A stretch of 64,000 nt of DNA from Streblospio benedicti (Eukaryota; Annelida; Polychaeta; Spionida; Spionidae): NCBI GenBank assembly GCA_019095985.1, contig CM032662.1, forward strand, positions 13,549,422 through 13,613,421, written 5' to 3'. This document shows, one piece after another, positions 12,660 through 26,800 of this stretch. Both the position numbers and the translations under genes were made by a program. The notes below the pieces were generated by a model. That model did no database searches. It was not told the DNA's origin and saw only the letters and a program-made list of their open reading frames with translations. How positions within the stretch are numbered: position 1 is the first letter of the stretch; each line of letters opens with the position of its first letter.

Positions 12660-12877
12660 CAGGGTACGAAATGGAGCCTACCCGGCGGCCCGGTTCCAGC
12701 TGATTTCGGCCAGGGCTGGCTGGTTTCTAAAGTTCACGGCCCAGTGGGTAGGCTACTTTTAGTTTGTTCCCAATATTAACATATTTAAGGGCCGGACACT
12801 TTTTGTCAGGGCCGGATACTTTTTGTAGCTGCCGGCCCTGTGGTCCGTGTGCAAATTTTGATGAGTCTCATACCCTG
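12660..12877. mobile_element. hAT-like non-autonomous element
   Basis: A 218-bp GC-rich insert has short terminal inverted repeats (CAGGGTACGA / TCATACCCTG). It is flanked by a perfect 7-bp duplication, CCCTTAC, at 12653-12659 and 12878-12884. CAGGG ends suggest hAT, which usually duplicates 8 bp, so a base of the duplication may have changed. The interior repeats GGGCCGGA(C/T)ACTTTTTGT. Confidence 0.65.
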
Positions 12878-13044
12878 CCCTTACACACACTATTATGAAC
12901 AATACTCCATCTTCGTTCAGTTCATGATTAAAAGAAAATGATCTAGGTCAATATGACGTCATGTACAGTTTTGCCAGATGTCTTCTGTAGAAGAATCACG
13001 GGCCAATATGCAATTTGCCAGTGCTTGTGATATCACTTTTGGAC

Positions 13045-13700
13045 CTCAAGGTTGTGAGACTAGAATGATACCATCATCCCAAGCATCAAGCTGTTAAAAG
13101 GTTATACATCTCAACCATCGTCTCCGTAACCTTCAGTTTCCACACTTGGTCTGTCACCATCTCAATATGGAGGTTGTGGTTTGGATCCCACATGAGCACG
13201 ATATTTTGGGAGTCTTTAAGAGCATGTTAATGCTATGGAATCTATGTGTTTCCCAGCGCTTGCAAATTCATTTACAACCTTCTCACTCTCTCTCACATCA
13301 CCCTACCAAGCATATTTCTACCATGACAGGCATGGCTGAAAACACATTTCACAACCCTAAGATTCCATTTAACTATATGAAGTGTTCCTTGTGGAACTCA
13401 ACTCACCACCATAAGGTTGTGAGATTAGAACGATAACATCGTTCTAAGTAGCGAGCTGTTAAACGGTTAACACCACTGGACCATTGTCTCTGTAACCTCA
13501 AGCTTACATACTTGGTCAGTTATCATCTCAATCTGACAGTCGTGGGTTTGAATACAACATGAGGACAACATTTTGAGAGGACTTTATCAGCATTTTAATT
13601 CTATGGAATCTATATATACAAATGTACTTTCGAGTGCTCACGAATTCATTTTCAACCTTCTATCGCACTGTCTCTAGCAAGTATATTTCTACCACAATCG
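13045..13700. repeat. Two diverged direct copies of a roughly 300-bp repeat
   Basis: The stretch 13045-13340 is repeated at about 13400-13700 with many substitutions. Shared landmarks are AAGGTTGTGAGA(C/T)TAGAA, CTCCGTAACCT / CTCTGTAACCT, CTTGGTC(T/A)GT, CATGAG(C/G)AC and CTATGGAATCTAT. No coding content is visible. It may be an old SINE-like family inserted twice or a tandem duplication. Confidence 0.55.
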
Positions 13701-14814
13701 TCTCCTGCATAGGTCATATTCTAGTGACTACAGTAAGGATATCATGGGCAGTAAGGCTTTGACCCATCTGGTGCAATAACTTTGTAAATACAATTTAGGC
13801 TTATCAAACTACCATTTTGATATCTATCAGATCATACACTTGAATTCTAATCTAATGGATTCTACAGCCAATTGCATTTTAACTCATTTCTTAATATTTT
13901 TTTTCTCACTGCACTCAATTTATGCATTGAAACCGCAATTACATATTAGAATCTGATTTTATACAACTTTGGATTATCACTGCTTCTTTATTGACCTTCC
14001 AAGGAAGAGAAGCCTGTAGGAAATTACAAAAAGCACAGTATTGGCCATACATACATGGCTATCTATTATGCTGTTAAGAATAAAAATGTGACTCCCTGGT
14101 AAGCAGCTTTGAACCCAATCATATTCTAGCTTGAAAAAACATATAGTAAAAAGTTGGAGTAAAAATCACAGTAAGCTTATTGCTTGCTATAATGCAGCAC
14201 AACATGAATGGGGGTTGGAAAAGTAAATACACAGGCAAAAGTCTGGCCTCTCCATTTGTCTGCCGCCACAATAAGACCACAACAATGTCACAATTTGCAA
14301 TCAATGTCTTCTCAAGTTTTCTTAAGTCATCCAGTCCAAGTGCTGTCAATAATTTACCAGTGATATCAAAGCTAAGGACATTGCACAAGAGGACATAATC
14401 TCAATGTTTGAATGACTTCATATTTGCAAACGTCAAATAAAAAGCTACATCAGTCTATATGTCTCCAAGCCTTTTTGCGATGACAACAATTTAGGGATAA
14501 ACGCTTCATCTTAATTATACAAGCTGTCTCATTTTTCACTTTCAAAGAAACTATAGTGATTTGATTTTATTTTTATATTTTGTATCGCTACATTTTGAAG
14601 GCACTTGGAAAAATGTTTATTTCAAGCCTCATAAGAAATCATATATTCTGTCAATTGTCATACATAAATAGATTTTTAAAAATAAACAATGACATTGCAC
14701 TTAGAAACGAACATGTTACGTTAAATGTTCAATCAATCTTGACAAACAAACATTTATACACTTTAATTACAACCGTTCAAAGGCAAAGTAGATGTTACAA
14801 GCAGTTGCCTTGTT
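13701..14814. other. No gene recognised
   Basis: AT-rich DNA with only short, unrelated open frames. No repeat structure was noticed. Confidence 0.4.
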
Positions 14815-14935
14815 AATGGAGCTCCTAATCAGTGACTGCCTGAGAAGGCTCCTCCCTCTGAATCCATCAGGCATGCGACGGCCAGCCGCGGACATGCAAT
14901 ACAGACAGCAACATAGGACAGGATGCACGGGAAAT
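14815..14935. promoter_or_regulatory. GC-rich island upstream of BMPER (possible regulatory or first-exon region)
   Basis: About 120 bp of markedly GC-rich sequence in AT-rich DNA, about 3 kb before the first VWC exon, includes GGCTCC (reverse of GGAGCC). A TGGCGCC box follows at about 15000. GGAGCC- and TGGCGCC-type boxes are known Smad1/5 binding elements, and crossveinless-2/BMPER genes are BMP targets in several animals. The link is inference; no TATA box or splice donor was found. Confidence 0.25.
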
Positions 14936-17872
14936 TACTAAAATAATATTTTAAAAATATTCTTTGGAAACAAAACTATTATTACAACTTTCATCAGTTT
15001 GGCGCCGTTTCAAAGTGATTGGTAGATTGGAGCTAAATAATTTTTTTGTTATTCACTTAAAAAATGGACTGCAATTAAGATCGATACAAAAATGAATGGA
15101 AGATGAACATAATTTTATCTACAAATTTTGGATGATGGCTATTAATATGTGTGTTCTGTCATGATAGTTTTTGATAAGGTAAAAAATACTGGATACACAG
15201 ACATTTAAAATTTATAGAATACATCTTTTTGAGAATACTTATCACCTAAGTAAGTACAACTTATTTTGTTTAAAAAAATCTATTATTTTAAAATATCTAA
15301 ACATTGCAGATTAACGCCATTTAAAAATTGTTACTGTAAAACAAATATTTCTTGCATTTTTAGCTTGGTCAGCAGGTCTCATAGATTGTTGGTCAACAGG
15401 TGTCATAGATTGTAACTTTCTATTTTAAATCTATGGTGACATTATCTAATTACATGTATTACATGTATTCCCAATGTCATACTAATTGATATATTAACTA
15501 AGTATGATCATTGTAAGATATTTTATCTTTATCCAACCTGAACATTGATATGTCGATACGTTTCTTACATTTGGAAAGTCTATGTTTAAGATAGAGAAAG
15601 CGGAAAGTTATGTTCCTTTCTGTAATTCTATAACGAGCGTTAGGTTTTTTGGTGTTGTATTTTCTTTTAATCAACAAACATAAAAATTATCTTAAATTTT
15701 CTATAATAATTAAAGCAACAGCTTTTACATCTGCTTCTTGCATTTTATAGGCATACAATACTGTTTCTATATCCAACAAAAAGCTTTCGAAGATTTTTCA
15801 CGATAATATGCATAATGGGGAAGTTGATTATGCAAGACAACTAGATGGACTTGACCCCAAACTATTGCTCCTTTAAAACTCTTATCACTTGTACCTTGCA
15901 TTGGAATGTAAGGAAATTGGTAATGGATTAAGCGAAACTATCCTAATCAATGTAGATATTGCTTCTGACAGATATATGCTCTACACATTTGACAATGGTG
16001 CGGCATTTGTGCAATGCATACATGTAGGCTTGCACTATGTATACATATGGACTGAGCATAAATAAATGCTCACAATGTGTGTTGTGTTTTATGTTCTGAC
16101 ACAGATGCACAAAAAATATGAATACCTGCAAAAAGTGCATACACAGATTTCAAATCAAACCACTAATACAGATGTGTGAGGTCATAAAAAAATTACTGCT
16201 CAGTGTTATGTATTCTTTCTTCACTCTTAACTTTCATTCTACTCATTCTTATGTATTGAGACCACCAGCTACAATGCTGAGGAGAGAGAATTTGAGTATA
16301 GAGAATGCCAATGACCTGGTGTAAACATTATCATAGGTAGACGTAACAAATGAATAATAAGCATGAGATTAAAGATTCACAACAAAACACATTTGCATTT
16401 GCTAGTATCTTGTACGCGTGTTCCACATTATTTTTTTAGAGATCTTTTTCAATAGTTCAAACTACGCTTCCACTAATAAAGCATAATTGCTTAACATGAC
16501 ATAACCTAACTTATCTCATTACTCAAATAAGAACAATTGGGAGAATATGCTTTTAAACCACACATCTTGTCATCGTATACACATCGGGCAGATGCATACG
16601 GCATAAAGATAACATACCATATTTTACTACAGGCTGTATTGTGACTGCCATATGGCAGCGTGTGGCTGGTGTTCTGGCGCAAAGGACCAGAGGACCAGCT
16701 GACAAGTGGCCTGCGACCGTCGACAAGGTGCAGCCACCCTCCTTGCACGCCAGACCCATGGATCCACAGTGTCCCACATGCAGCTAGGGCAGCAAATGAT
16801 GCCATGTTGGCGGCCGCCTGCTGGATCCACCAGACCCCCAGTGCCAGTCGTGTGCATTCTCTTCCTAGTGTCTGCTGTATTTCACAGTGAAATAGATGGC
16901 CAACTTGTTGGTATGTGGCACCCGTATACACTTCTAATGGATGCATTACTCAAATTGTTGCTTCCTTGATGGTTAGGGTGGTCCATGGGTTAACATTTGA
17001 GCAAGATGAGACAAACTTTGAAATTAGTGCACAATGTATATTGTACGTATGTTTGGCCTTTAAAATGTTCTAAAATTATATAATCATTTGAATAAAATTA
17101 TTTAGTCCTAACAATTAATTATTCTTTATATAAGTAGTAAACAAAATTCCATGCAGAATGTGCAAACATGCCCAAACTGTTGTTAATACTTTTAAATATC
17201 ACCTGTATACCCATTGAAATTGGCCTATTGTTTGGAAGTTAGAAATGTAGTGGCAGATGCTCTGAGAACCTCAAAGGAGCGAACTGTACTCTCCACAAGG
17301 TGATATAGGGTTGTATTAGTACCTCTCTAAAACGGTGGAAAAATATGCCCTTGGGGTTTGATGTTATCTTTACACTGCTTAATTAAATAGTGCCTAATGT
17401 GGCAGTGAATGGCCATAGTTTGCTTATCTTCCTAGACAAGCCTATTGAAAGTTTGCCATATATTTCAGCAAGGTAGATATTATGCTGAAATAAAAACTTG
17501 ACCCACGGCAAAGTCGTCACATTACAGTGATTGTTGGTTTAGCATTTGTTGAAAAATAGGGAGGAGCATCTAAATACTTAAAAAATTAATGTTAACTAAC
17601 ACCGACATTCTTTAGTGACTTATTCTAATGTTTCAAAACATCAGTTTATTAGCATTTATGGTGAAGTACTGAACTGATATACATTAATTTTTCACCATCT
17701 AGGAAATTGTAAACATATACATAAGCACTCATTCAAATAATTTTGGCTAAAAAGAGGCAAATATGAAATTTTCTTCTTAAGAAAAACATCTCTCCATAGC
17801 ACTGGTATTATTCAAAACCGTGACAGAAAACTCAAGGAGAAGGGAATTATGAGCTACCACTATGCATTTCAG
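14936..17872. other. Upstream region of BMPER, no exon identified
   Basis: AT-rich except for a GC-rich patch at 16620-16880, which is open on both strands but resembles nothing known. A 25-bp unit is tandemly repeated twice at 15366-15415 (GGTCA(G/A)CAGGT). About 50 bp at 16281-16330 match the 3' part of the SINE family seen at 37301. The BMPER signal-peptide exon should lie here or further left, but no ATG-hydrophobic stretch with an in-phase donor stood out. Confidence 0.4.
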
Positions 17873-20800
17873 GTAGTCCAACTTTCTGTATGAATGAGGG
17901 AGAAGAAGTGCATGTGCCCCTTGTGTCAGACGACCCCTGCATCACCTGCCGCTGCAAGGTACAGAACACGCTACTCATAATATTCGGATAATATCCAGAT
18001 ATAGCTACCATGAAGCTGATACAGCAAACCAGGTAAAATGGGTGAGAAAAATGCTTACCGCTACTTAGAATGAGCAGATGAGAATGAGTTGGTCATATGC
18101 CTTAAATGACTATAGGATAACGTTCAAATAAGGGCCCTCACCAAATTCAACCAAATTATATGTTCAAGTGTCCCATTGCAAAGTCACTACCATGTAAGGA
18201 TCCTCAACCACATTTAAGGAAATTTTGATTTAAGGATCGTTGGAGCTTGGATCGTGTAAAGCATTACAAAATGAACTCGCATAAGATGTTGGACAATTAA
18301 CTAATTGCAATTGCAAGAAATTAGTGGCCAATGACCTGTACATTGCTATTGAATATATGTACTAGATTTTATAGAATGGTATTGATGTGGCTGTTTAAAG
18401 AATATATGAATATATGGAACACAATTTGCTACAAATGGGTATCGGGGATTTGAGGAAGAAAAGAGTGTGGAGTACAAAAATTTTAATGAGCACTCATTAT
18501 ATTATGGGTCAATAGGATAAACTTTGTACCTTTACATTACATTTAAAAATCAAATGTTATTCTTCTTATAAAAAGTTTTTCTCATATGAATCTAAATAGT
18601 TTAAACATTAACTGAAATTGTTTCACATACAACATTACATTGGTTAAACAATATTTGAAATAAATTATCCAGATATGCATAAACCCTGAAATGTTTAGAT
18701 AAAGCAACAATCGATATTCTATTAATTGGAAAGAAGATGATCTGAGAGACTAAATATCTGTATGAATTTCTATTTGTTTTTCAATGCAAAGAACCTCTGG
18801 AAAAAGCAATAGATTATCATAATGAGTTAGGTGCCTGAGGCCAAGTCAACTTTATCTTACAATTTACATCTGTTTTATTTTATGAGTTGGCTCCTTATAG
18901 TCCATCACATAATAAATGTTGACAGTGATTCATGCTTTCAGATAGTTATCTCCACACAGCACTTTCTCCTCCCATTTCTATTCAAATTGTTTAAGATCTT
19001 CTTTTAACATATAATAAAAGTTGAACAGTACCAATATTTGTCCTACTGTTCCTTGTAATTTCTTAATTTAATTGTTTATGTTAAACTGAAAATATTATCC
19101 ATTAGCAAATACTTCTCAATTCAATAAATCGTAGACTACTTTACATTTACATGGGCATGCTAGGGAAAAATATTTCTTCCTCAATTCCCTGGGGACCACA
19201 TTTCACTTGTGCCATACCACACTGTGCGGTACCTGTTTTCTTAGTAGTTAATTAAAAACATTATTCACACAATTTAGGCTCAATTTGCTAAACACTTTCT
19301 ATTCCCTCAATGGATTCTAACTCAAACTCGATCTGAACCCATCTACATGTACGCAGGGCCACAGTATAAAATTAAACTCCCTTCTCAAATGTTTGTTCAA
19401 TAAAACCACAAGTTTATTTGAAATGTACACACATATCAATTTCAATGAGATTATTGTTGGGCATTCAGGCAATAAAGGAAAGCCACTCAGATGAAGCACA
19501 CAAGAAAGTGAGCCCCTCACTGTTTGTGATTCCTTGCAGTGCAGTGTTTGTGTTAGATGTGGCTACATTAAAGCTGCCGTTTGTTTAATTACCGTCTGTT
19601 AGCATTCCTTCTGCCTGTCCAAATCACACCTGCTCATCTTTTCTAAGTTTGGGGTCACTATACTCAATTTAAACCCATGGTAAAGTTTGCCAACATGCAT
19701 GTATCATTCAATGAATGGATGTTCTAGAAAGTCTTTTGACACAATGTTGTTCCATTGAAGATCATGATACTTACGCATCAAATGAGCACTAGTCAGGAAG
19801 GTGAATGATAATTTGATTATGGTAGCAAGTATTGTATAGTTTTGAGGATTTTTAGAGAGACATTAAAACTGGTATAGATGTTAAGTGGTTAGATCATGCT
19901 ACAGCAAGAGCGATTACAAATCTAAGTCATACATTTACATGTATCATTTTAGAATCAAATAGTGGAGTGCACCAAGCAAGACTGTCCCCAGTTAGAAGGA
20001 TGCCATGTGATAGAGTTCACGAAACCTGATAGTCAATGTTGCAAAACTTGTAAAGGTACTGTAAAATCTATGTATGACATTACGTGGTGCAAACTAAATG
20101 ACCAAAAACATAAAATCTTATTACAAAAATGATGAACACTCCTTATGGTCCAATCATCATATGGTAGTCATGAGCTAAACAGTCATTTCACACCATAATC
20201 GGTTCGTCATTATCTTTTGTTCAATATATGTTAGCAAACATGTGCATATCTCAGTAATAGTTTTCTGTCAATCACTGTTACCCTTCGCTGATATACTTAG
20301 AGCACTTGATCAATATGTACATCTTCTTAACTGTCTTGATAATGATGAATAAAGCACTAAATGGTAAGGAGCATAAGTGCATAATTTGCCACTAATCTTT
20401 TTGTTTAGCTTTACCAAGATAAAGTTTCTGATAAAAAATGTGCTGATCATGTACATTATTTATATGTTTACATCTATCTCACTACTTTAATAATGTAAAA
20501 ATATAATGGCAACAGTATGTTGCTTTACATTGAACATTTCTTACATATATACAGTGTAATTACATACCAGTGTATCACACGTGATTTAATCCTAATATAA
20601 TATTTTCACCTTAAATGTTCTTTCTTACATACATGATCTTGGTTATTTTGCTAACAATTAGGTTTCATAGAACACATTATTAACTCTTTAATAGGGGATA
20701 TCAAATTATATAACTTATAATCTTTTGATCTTAACAGATATATATCAAAGACGAACTTCATCTGATAAGGCCCAGTCTGGTGCCGAGGTTTTCTTATCGA

Positions 20801-23800
20801 CAATCTCATTATTCAATCTCCATTAACTTTTTTCATGAACTTTCAGCTTTTGACATTAGAGGTTAGCTAATTTACAATGATGTGTTATTTAACCGGTATT
20901 TAGCAAACATTTACTGGCTAATTGAATACCTTTGATAGCGACTATCAGCACATTTTTTCCCAATGATTTTTTTTCCACCAGGTTGAAATCTTCATAATTA
21001 GCATCATTTTAAAATGACATTTGTTATTAGTGTGATCACAAAGATTATACTGCTCTATTATTTACAAAATTAAATTATACATGCATAAACTCCTTAAATA
21101 CTAATGAACTAAGAGTATATGATTAAGTATATCATTATTTTTATATGACTAAATACATGAAGTTCACCAAGTGAACAGATGTGAATAATGCTGACTATCG
21201 TGGGCAAGTTAATTACTGTGCCCATGAAATGGTTGTTGAGCAATCTGATTTCTAACATTTGCATCTAATAATAGTGCACATACATGTACTTACTAGTGAG
21301 TGTTATTGTAAATGATGATGTGAAACACTTTCAACAAGCTATGATCAGCTATGGGTGATGCATATTAAAATTCAAAAGTTTTAGTTACTCATAAAGAAAA
21401 AGAGATTGCTTGCTTATCACTTTATATTTTCATTATATAGCCTAACCATATTCACTTCACAATAACAGTGTTACATATCTACCATCCATATTTCTTATCA
21501 CTATTACAGCATAATACAATGACTAATGCTATGACTAATGCTATATTAACACCCCATAACGTTGTTTGATACCCAGTTGTTGTCCCTGGAGGTAGCAAGT
21601 GGGTGATGGAACATTCATCTCTAATCATTTACACTTTACTGTAATAAGTAGAAAATGGGCTCTTGCTGAGTCAATAAAAGAACTGGTGAATCCAGACAAA
21701 GTACATAGGTAGACATATAGAAAGTAGAGCAAAGAACTACATTTCAATATGGGAAAGGCAAAGTACATGGTGTCAGCCAGGAGTGTCAGGGTTACATCTT
21801 AATCTTCTTGGCATGACAGGCAAACGCCCTTGTGCCATGTGTCTAGGTGCTACAGGTTCTTATTCAATTCAATGTACATGTAGTAGCTACAAGTTTTGGG
21901 TTCATAAGAGGTGCAGTGGCATCAAGGGCAAGTTAAATTCTGATCCACACTTCATATGTAGAATGCCATTGTACTGTAAGTCCAATTGATAGATGAATGT
22001 TGGTGTGGTAGAAAATAAGCTTGAATGCTGTTCCACATTTCTGCTAGTGAGGTAGCATCTATTGACTGTATTGGTGACGTTTCTGCCACTGTCTAATACA
22101 GAACAGCTTTAGGAAATTGTTGATGAATAATAATAACAATAATTCAGTATTTATTTGCAACCATACAATCAGTTGAATATACATAGTATTGAGAGGACTA
22201 CACACCACTCCAGGTCATTAGCATCCTTTTCACACACTATATCCTTCTCAACTCCCTGGTGAGCATACAGCACATCGCTGCTACTAAAGCGCGGACACTG
22301 AGCACTGACGTTGCTATTTACTTGCCAGACCTGTACCTATTTAACATGTACGTGCCACGGGCATGGTGTCGCCACCGTCTAGTATTACACTCGACAGTGG
22401 CTACACACTGTGTGAAGATCGGCAGTGCAGTGGCAGACGTACGACGTAATGGTTTTAGCGACACTAAGTCTGCTGTGGATGGGCTGCGAACTCACGACGC
22501 AGGAAAATCATGTTTCGTAGTCCTGCGTGCTAACCACTGCACCATCGATACCCATAAGAACTTAACCCTCTCTATGAGAGGCAAAGTATTTGCCATGTGT
22601 ATTCATAGTGTGATGCTGCATGGCTCTGAAGCCTGTACGGTTGGAAATAACTCTCTCAAGGAGAAACTATTGTGCCATGATCAGGTGAATCTGTAGAGTA
22701 CAGCCCCAAGATGACATTGACCATTGACACACACAGTCTCTTGAAGTAGCTTGAGCAGACATTCAAAATTTATTCCATGCCAACAGATTAAAATGGCTTG
22801 GTCATGTCAAGTTCAGCACGAGTTGGTTTGCAAGAGTGAGACAGCACCAATTGTAAAAGTTGAAGGCTTCAGGGAGACCCAGACTGACTTGAGATGAGGT
22901 GGTTATGGTAGTGATGAGATACATTGTAGCAATCTTTGGTATGGATTGATAATAAAGATTGTGAACATTAGGCATGGAGGGGATGGTTGTGTTCCCGACT
23001 GAGTAGCCAGGCCACACCCTCGAATTGAGAACTAATTTACGCCTATTAAAAAAACTTGAGCAGCAGCAGCAGTAGCAGCAGCAGCAGTAGCAGCAGAAGA
23101 AGAAGCAGCAGCAGCAGTAGCAGCAGCAGCAGTAAAACCATATAATAGGACAATGTCTTCGACAGCCATGGCAGTAAGAGATGATGTACATTTTGTCATG
23201 CTAAAAAAAAATAGTTCCACTCAGAGGATTTGGTTTTGCTCAAGTTTCTCGTATTCTGAAATTCGATTTTTTCTGCAGAAACTACAGAGACTGAGAAACT
23301 TACTTTTTAACACAATAACTGTGACGTTCCAAGGAACGTTTCCCTTTCTTCTGGCAAATGCACAGATAGTTTATTTCATGTTCAGTGGCGCTGTGTCACG
23401 TAATAATGGGTGTACGGTGGAATTCCTCTCACGCTTCCCTTGTCACTCTTACGTCAGGACCACTGGTCTTCATTACAAATGAATTTGATATACATGTATC
23501 CTAATAGGAAATAAATGTCTAGTGTTCTGCATATGAAACTGGATCGCTCAAGCAGGGCAGTTCTTGTCCATGTATTCTGAAAGTTTTTAAAAGGTACATA
23601 GCACAATTTGCATATTGATTTTGATATCAGGATCACGAAACACTGATATTCTTCAATTATGTCACATATATTTGCACTTTTATTTTATTTTTATTTTTTG
23701 GGGGGTAGGTGAGTGAGGGGGGGGTGTCAAAAAAAGAAAATAACAATATTCCACTTTATATCATCCCTAAGTAGATGGTTAAAGATATTTTTAACATTGA

Positions 23801-26800
23801 TTACTTAATAATAAGTCTAAGATCCATAGCCTATCATTGTTTCAGGTAGCAAAATCTATAATAGAATAGGATACATGTAAAATCATCATGATACTCTGTA
23901 CCTACATGTATATGTAAATTGATTGACACATGTCCTCAATGACCTGTAAATTGCAAAATTGATGGCAATAGTGTGACTGATATCAAAACAATATTCAGTT
24001 GACAGCCAAAATGCTTAATCTAAAATATATTATTTTTAGGATGTTCATTGAACGGGAAGTCTTATAAAAGTGGAACGACTTGGAAGGATGAGGAAAAACC
24101 ATGCAAACAGCATTCCTGCCAGTTTAGTATAGAAACATTAATTTATATTTCTAATACAAGTAATAACACTAAAGTGCTGTATCAGTGTAAAATGCAAGCA
24201 ATAAATTGACAATTGATTTTGAATTTGAACACTGTCTCAAAGCATAAAATAAAAAAAAGCAAAATTACAGCTGATCAGAATATGCCTAACAAAATGGTTA
24301 ATTGCAATTCATATTTTACTTTAGGCAGGAGTCGTAACTACATCAATAAGACGATGTAACAGTTTATGTGCTCAGCCGAGTTTTACAGAAGGTGATGACT
24401 GTTGCCCATCTTGTGGAGGTACAGTGTACACGTTTACTCACATACTTTGATCATTTTGTGAGAAGTCTCATTTATGGATTAATTTCAACCACCATTATGC
24501 ATAACCACAGATGGGTACCACAGTGGTTGCAGGCATCATGTTAGGGCATATTAGGGAGAGAATGGTTGCAACATACCGTTAAGCATGTATTTGTTAGTGT
24601 GTACAGCATTGGTGATCATTGGTGGCCCATTGGTTGCAAGAACTGTCAAAGTGTGTACATTGGTGAACATCAAAGATATGTGAAAACATATGAACAGGCA
24701 GGTGTCAGCACCAAAGCACCCTCTGTACTGTTGAATTTCACTCATCTGCCATAACTGATCCCATGATACAAGCTCAATTTGTACCAGACTGGGCTAGTTC
24801 CAAAGTAGTGTGCAAACCTTCTAGACGTACAAATCTTAGAGTCTATATTAAACTATCTGAAAGACTGTTAAGAACATGAATAACATACCAGTACCTTTTG
24901 AAACCTAGGACAGCCTAAGACCACAGCTAAGGCCCCCTACTCCCCAACCATAACAAACACTTTTTAATTCAAGGCTGTGAAGTGGAAGATGTTATCTACA
25001 AAAATGGAACAACATTTTCATCGACAACTGATGCCTGTGCAACATGCATATGTAATGTGAGTATTTTGATGAACAAAGAACATTTATGGTTCTCAAATTA
25101 TATAACTGGGTGGTGAGAAGTATTTGGAGTTTCATGCACATTAGACTCATCGATCTCTACATGCAGACAGAGCCAGCCTTTCCCCCTCCTTTGAAACCCC
25201 ACTAAATGTAAATGTGGTTATTTCTTGCACCCTGTTCACACTATACTGTCTTTGTGAACTCCTTAAAAGCATACAGCACCTACTACCGTAGTGCATGGTC
25301 TTCCTCAATCACATTGACGTCCTCTCACACGACCTGTACCTATTAAACGTAAGGTACTAGGAGCAATGTTCAACCTGTTAGGGATGAGTTTGCTCAACAT
25401 CCCCCACCAGACCCAATGGCGAATCGAACTCACGACCTTCTGGTTGTGGGTCCAACTTTCTAACCCAATGGATGCACATGATAAGCAAAGTAATACTGTA
25501 CTGTCCCTGTTCTAACATACAAATCTGTATCTGCCATATTGACTTGGTATACAGAAATTCATTCAGTTGGGTACCAAATACTGAAAAATAAACAAAACAC
25601 TAAATACAATCCTCTTCATTCACTTTTAGGATATTCTCTTTACCTTGAATACCATAAAAAAATATTAAATATATTTATCAGAATGGCCGAACCCAGTGTT
25701 CTAAAGGCGCATGTCCTGTTTTGAGTTGCCATCCACGATTCGTGACCACTCCAATTGGCGAATGCTGTCCACGATGCCAGGAATACAGAGAGGTAGAACA
25801 TTTGAAAAAGCAAATAGTCATATTTGTAATTGATGAAAATAAGAATGATATTTTAGTCAAAGTTTTACTCTTTACATTATCACATATATCAACCAAGCAC
25901 AGAGGCCATTACCATCAACAGGAGGGATTCCTCCTCAGTATAAAAATGAATGCTACTCATTACAGACATGTATTGCCTAAAATTGCATTACAGGACAGGC
26001 AACCAAGGTAGCCATTTTATTTGGTCCTCCATCAGGTGAAACTATGAGCATCAATTACTGAGAAAATATGAGACTTCAATTGAAATAAACATGCCTCATA
26101 TGATCTTACCATGACAGATGGTGTGCTATAGCTCTAAAACAGAACATTTGAGACTAAGACTTGAATTGGCAACTAAAAAGAATAAAAACATTATAATCGA
26201 CAGTAATCTTCCATGCCCATGCTTGTTGAGGATCATTTGTAGATAATAACATTGTTTGTTTCTTATTACAGGTTTTCTTGCCACCAAAAGGAAGGTGTCT
26301 GTTTCAAAGCAAGATTTTGGACAACTTTGAGAAAGTTCATCCAGATCCTTGCACAAAATGTGTTTGTTCAGTAAGTTATTATTATCCACATTTTGTAAAA
26401 GTAATTTGAAATTGTAAATGCATGAAATGAAAGTTTCAATAATCTTTCAGAATGGCACCATGCTCTGTGAGCGGTTTGTATGCCCACTCCTATCATGTCC
26501 TCCAAATCGTGTCGTCTACAATCCAACCCAGTGCTGTGCACATTGTGAAACTAAGAAGAAATCTTGCAAGTACAAGAAAAAGAAATATCTGGTAAGACAA
26601 AATGCCACTTAAAGGTTATGCTCAATCTATTAAAATATCTAAAGCAAATTGAATACACTCCATAAAAAAAAACAGTCCTTAGCCCATCAAAACATGTGTA
26701 AGAGAGAAATGTAAACCGAATGATTTTCATCAGATGTAATTTGCACGGTGCACGTAAGAGGCTGCTTATCTCTGCCATGTAAAGGCGTAATAATTATTAA

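Noticed and set aside
16506-16969. Overlapping frames on both strands, up to 146 codons
   Set aside because: The patch is GC-rich and open in several frames, but no translation resembles a known family and no splice context supports an exon.
22802-23220. Minus-strand frames rich in Cys or Ala
   Set aside because: They arise from the CAG microsatellite and have no other protein character.
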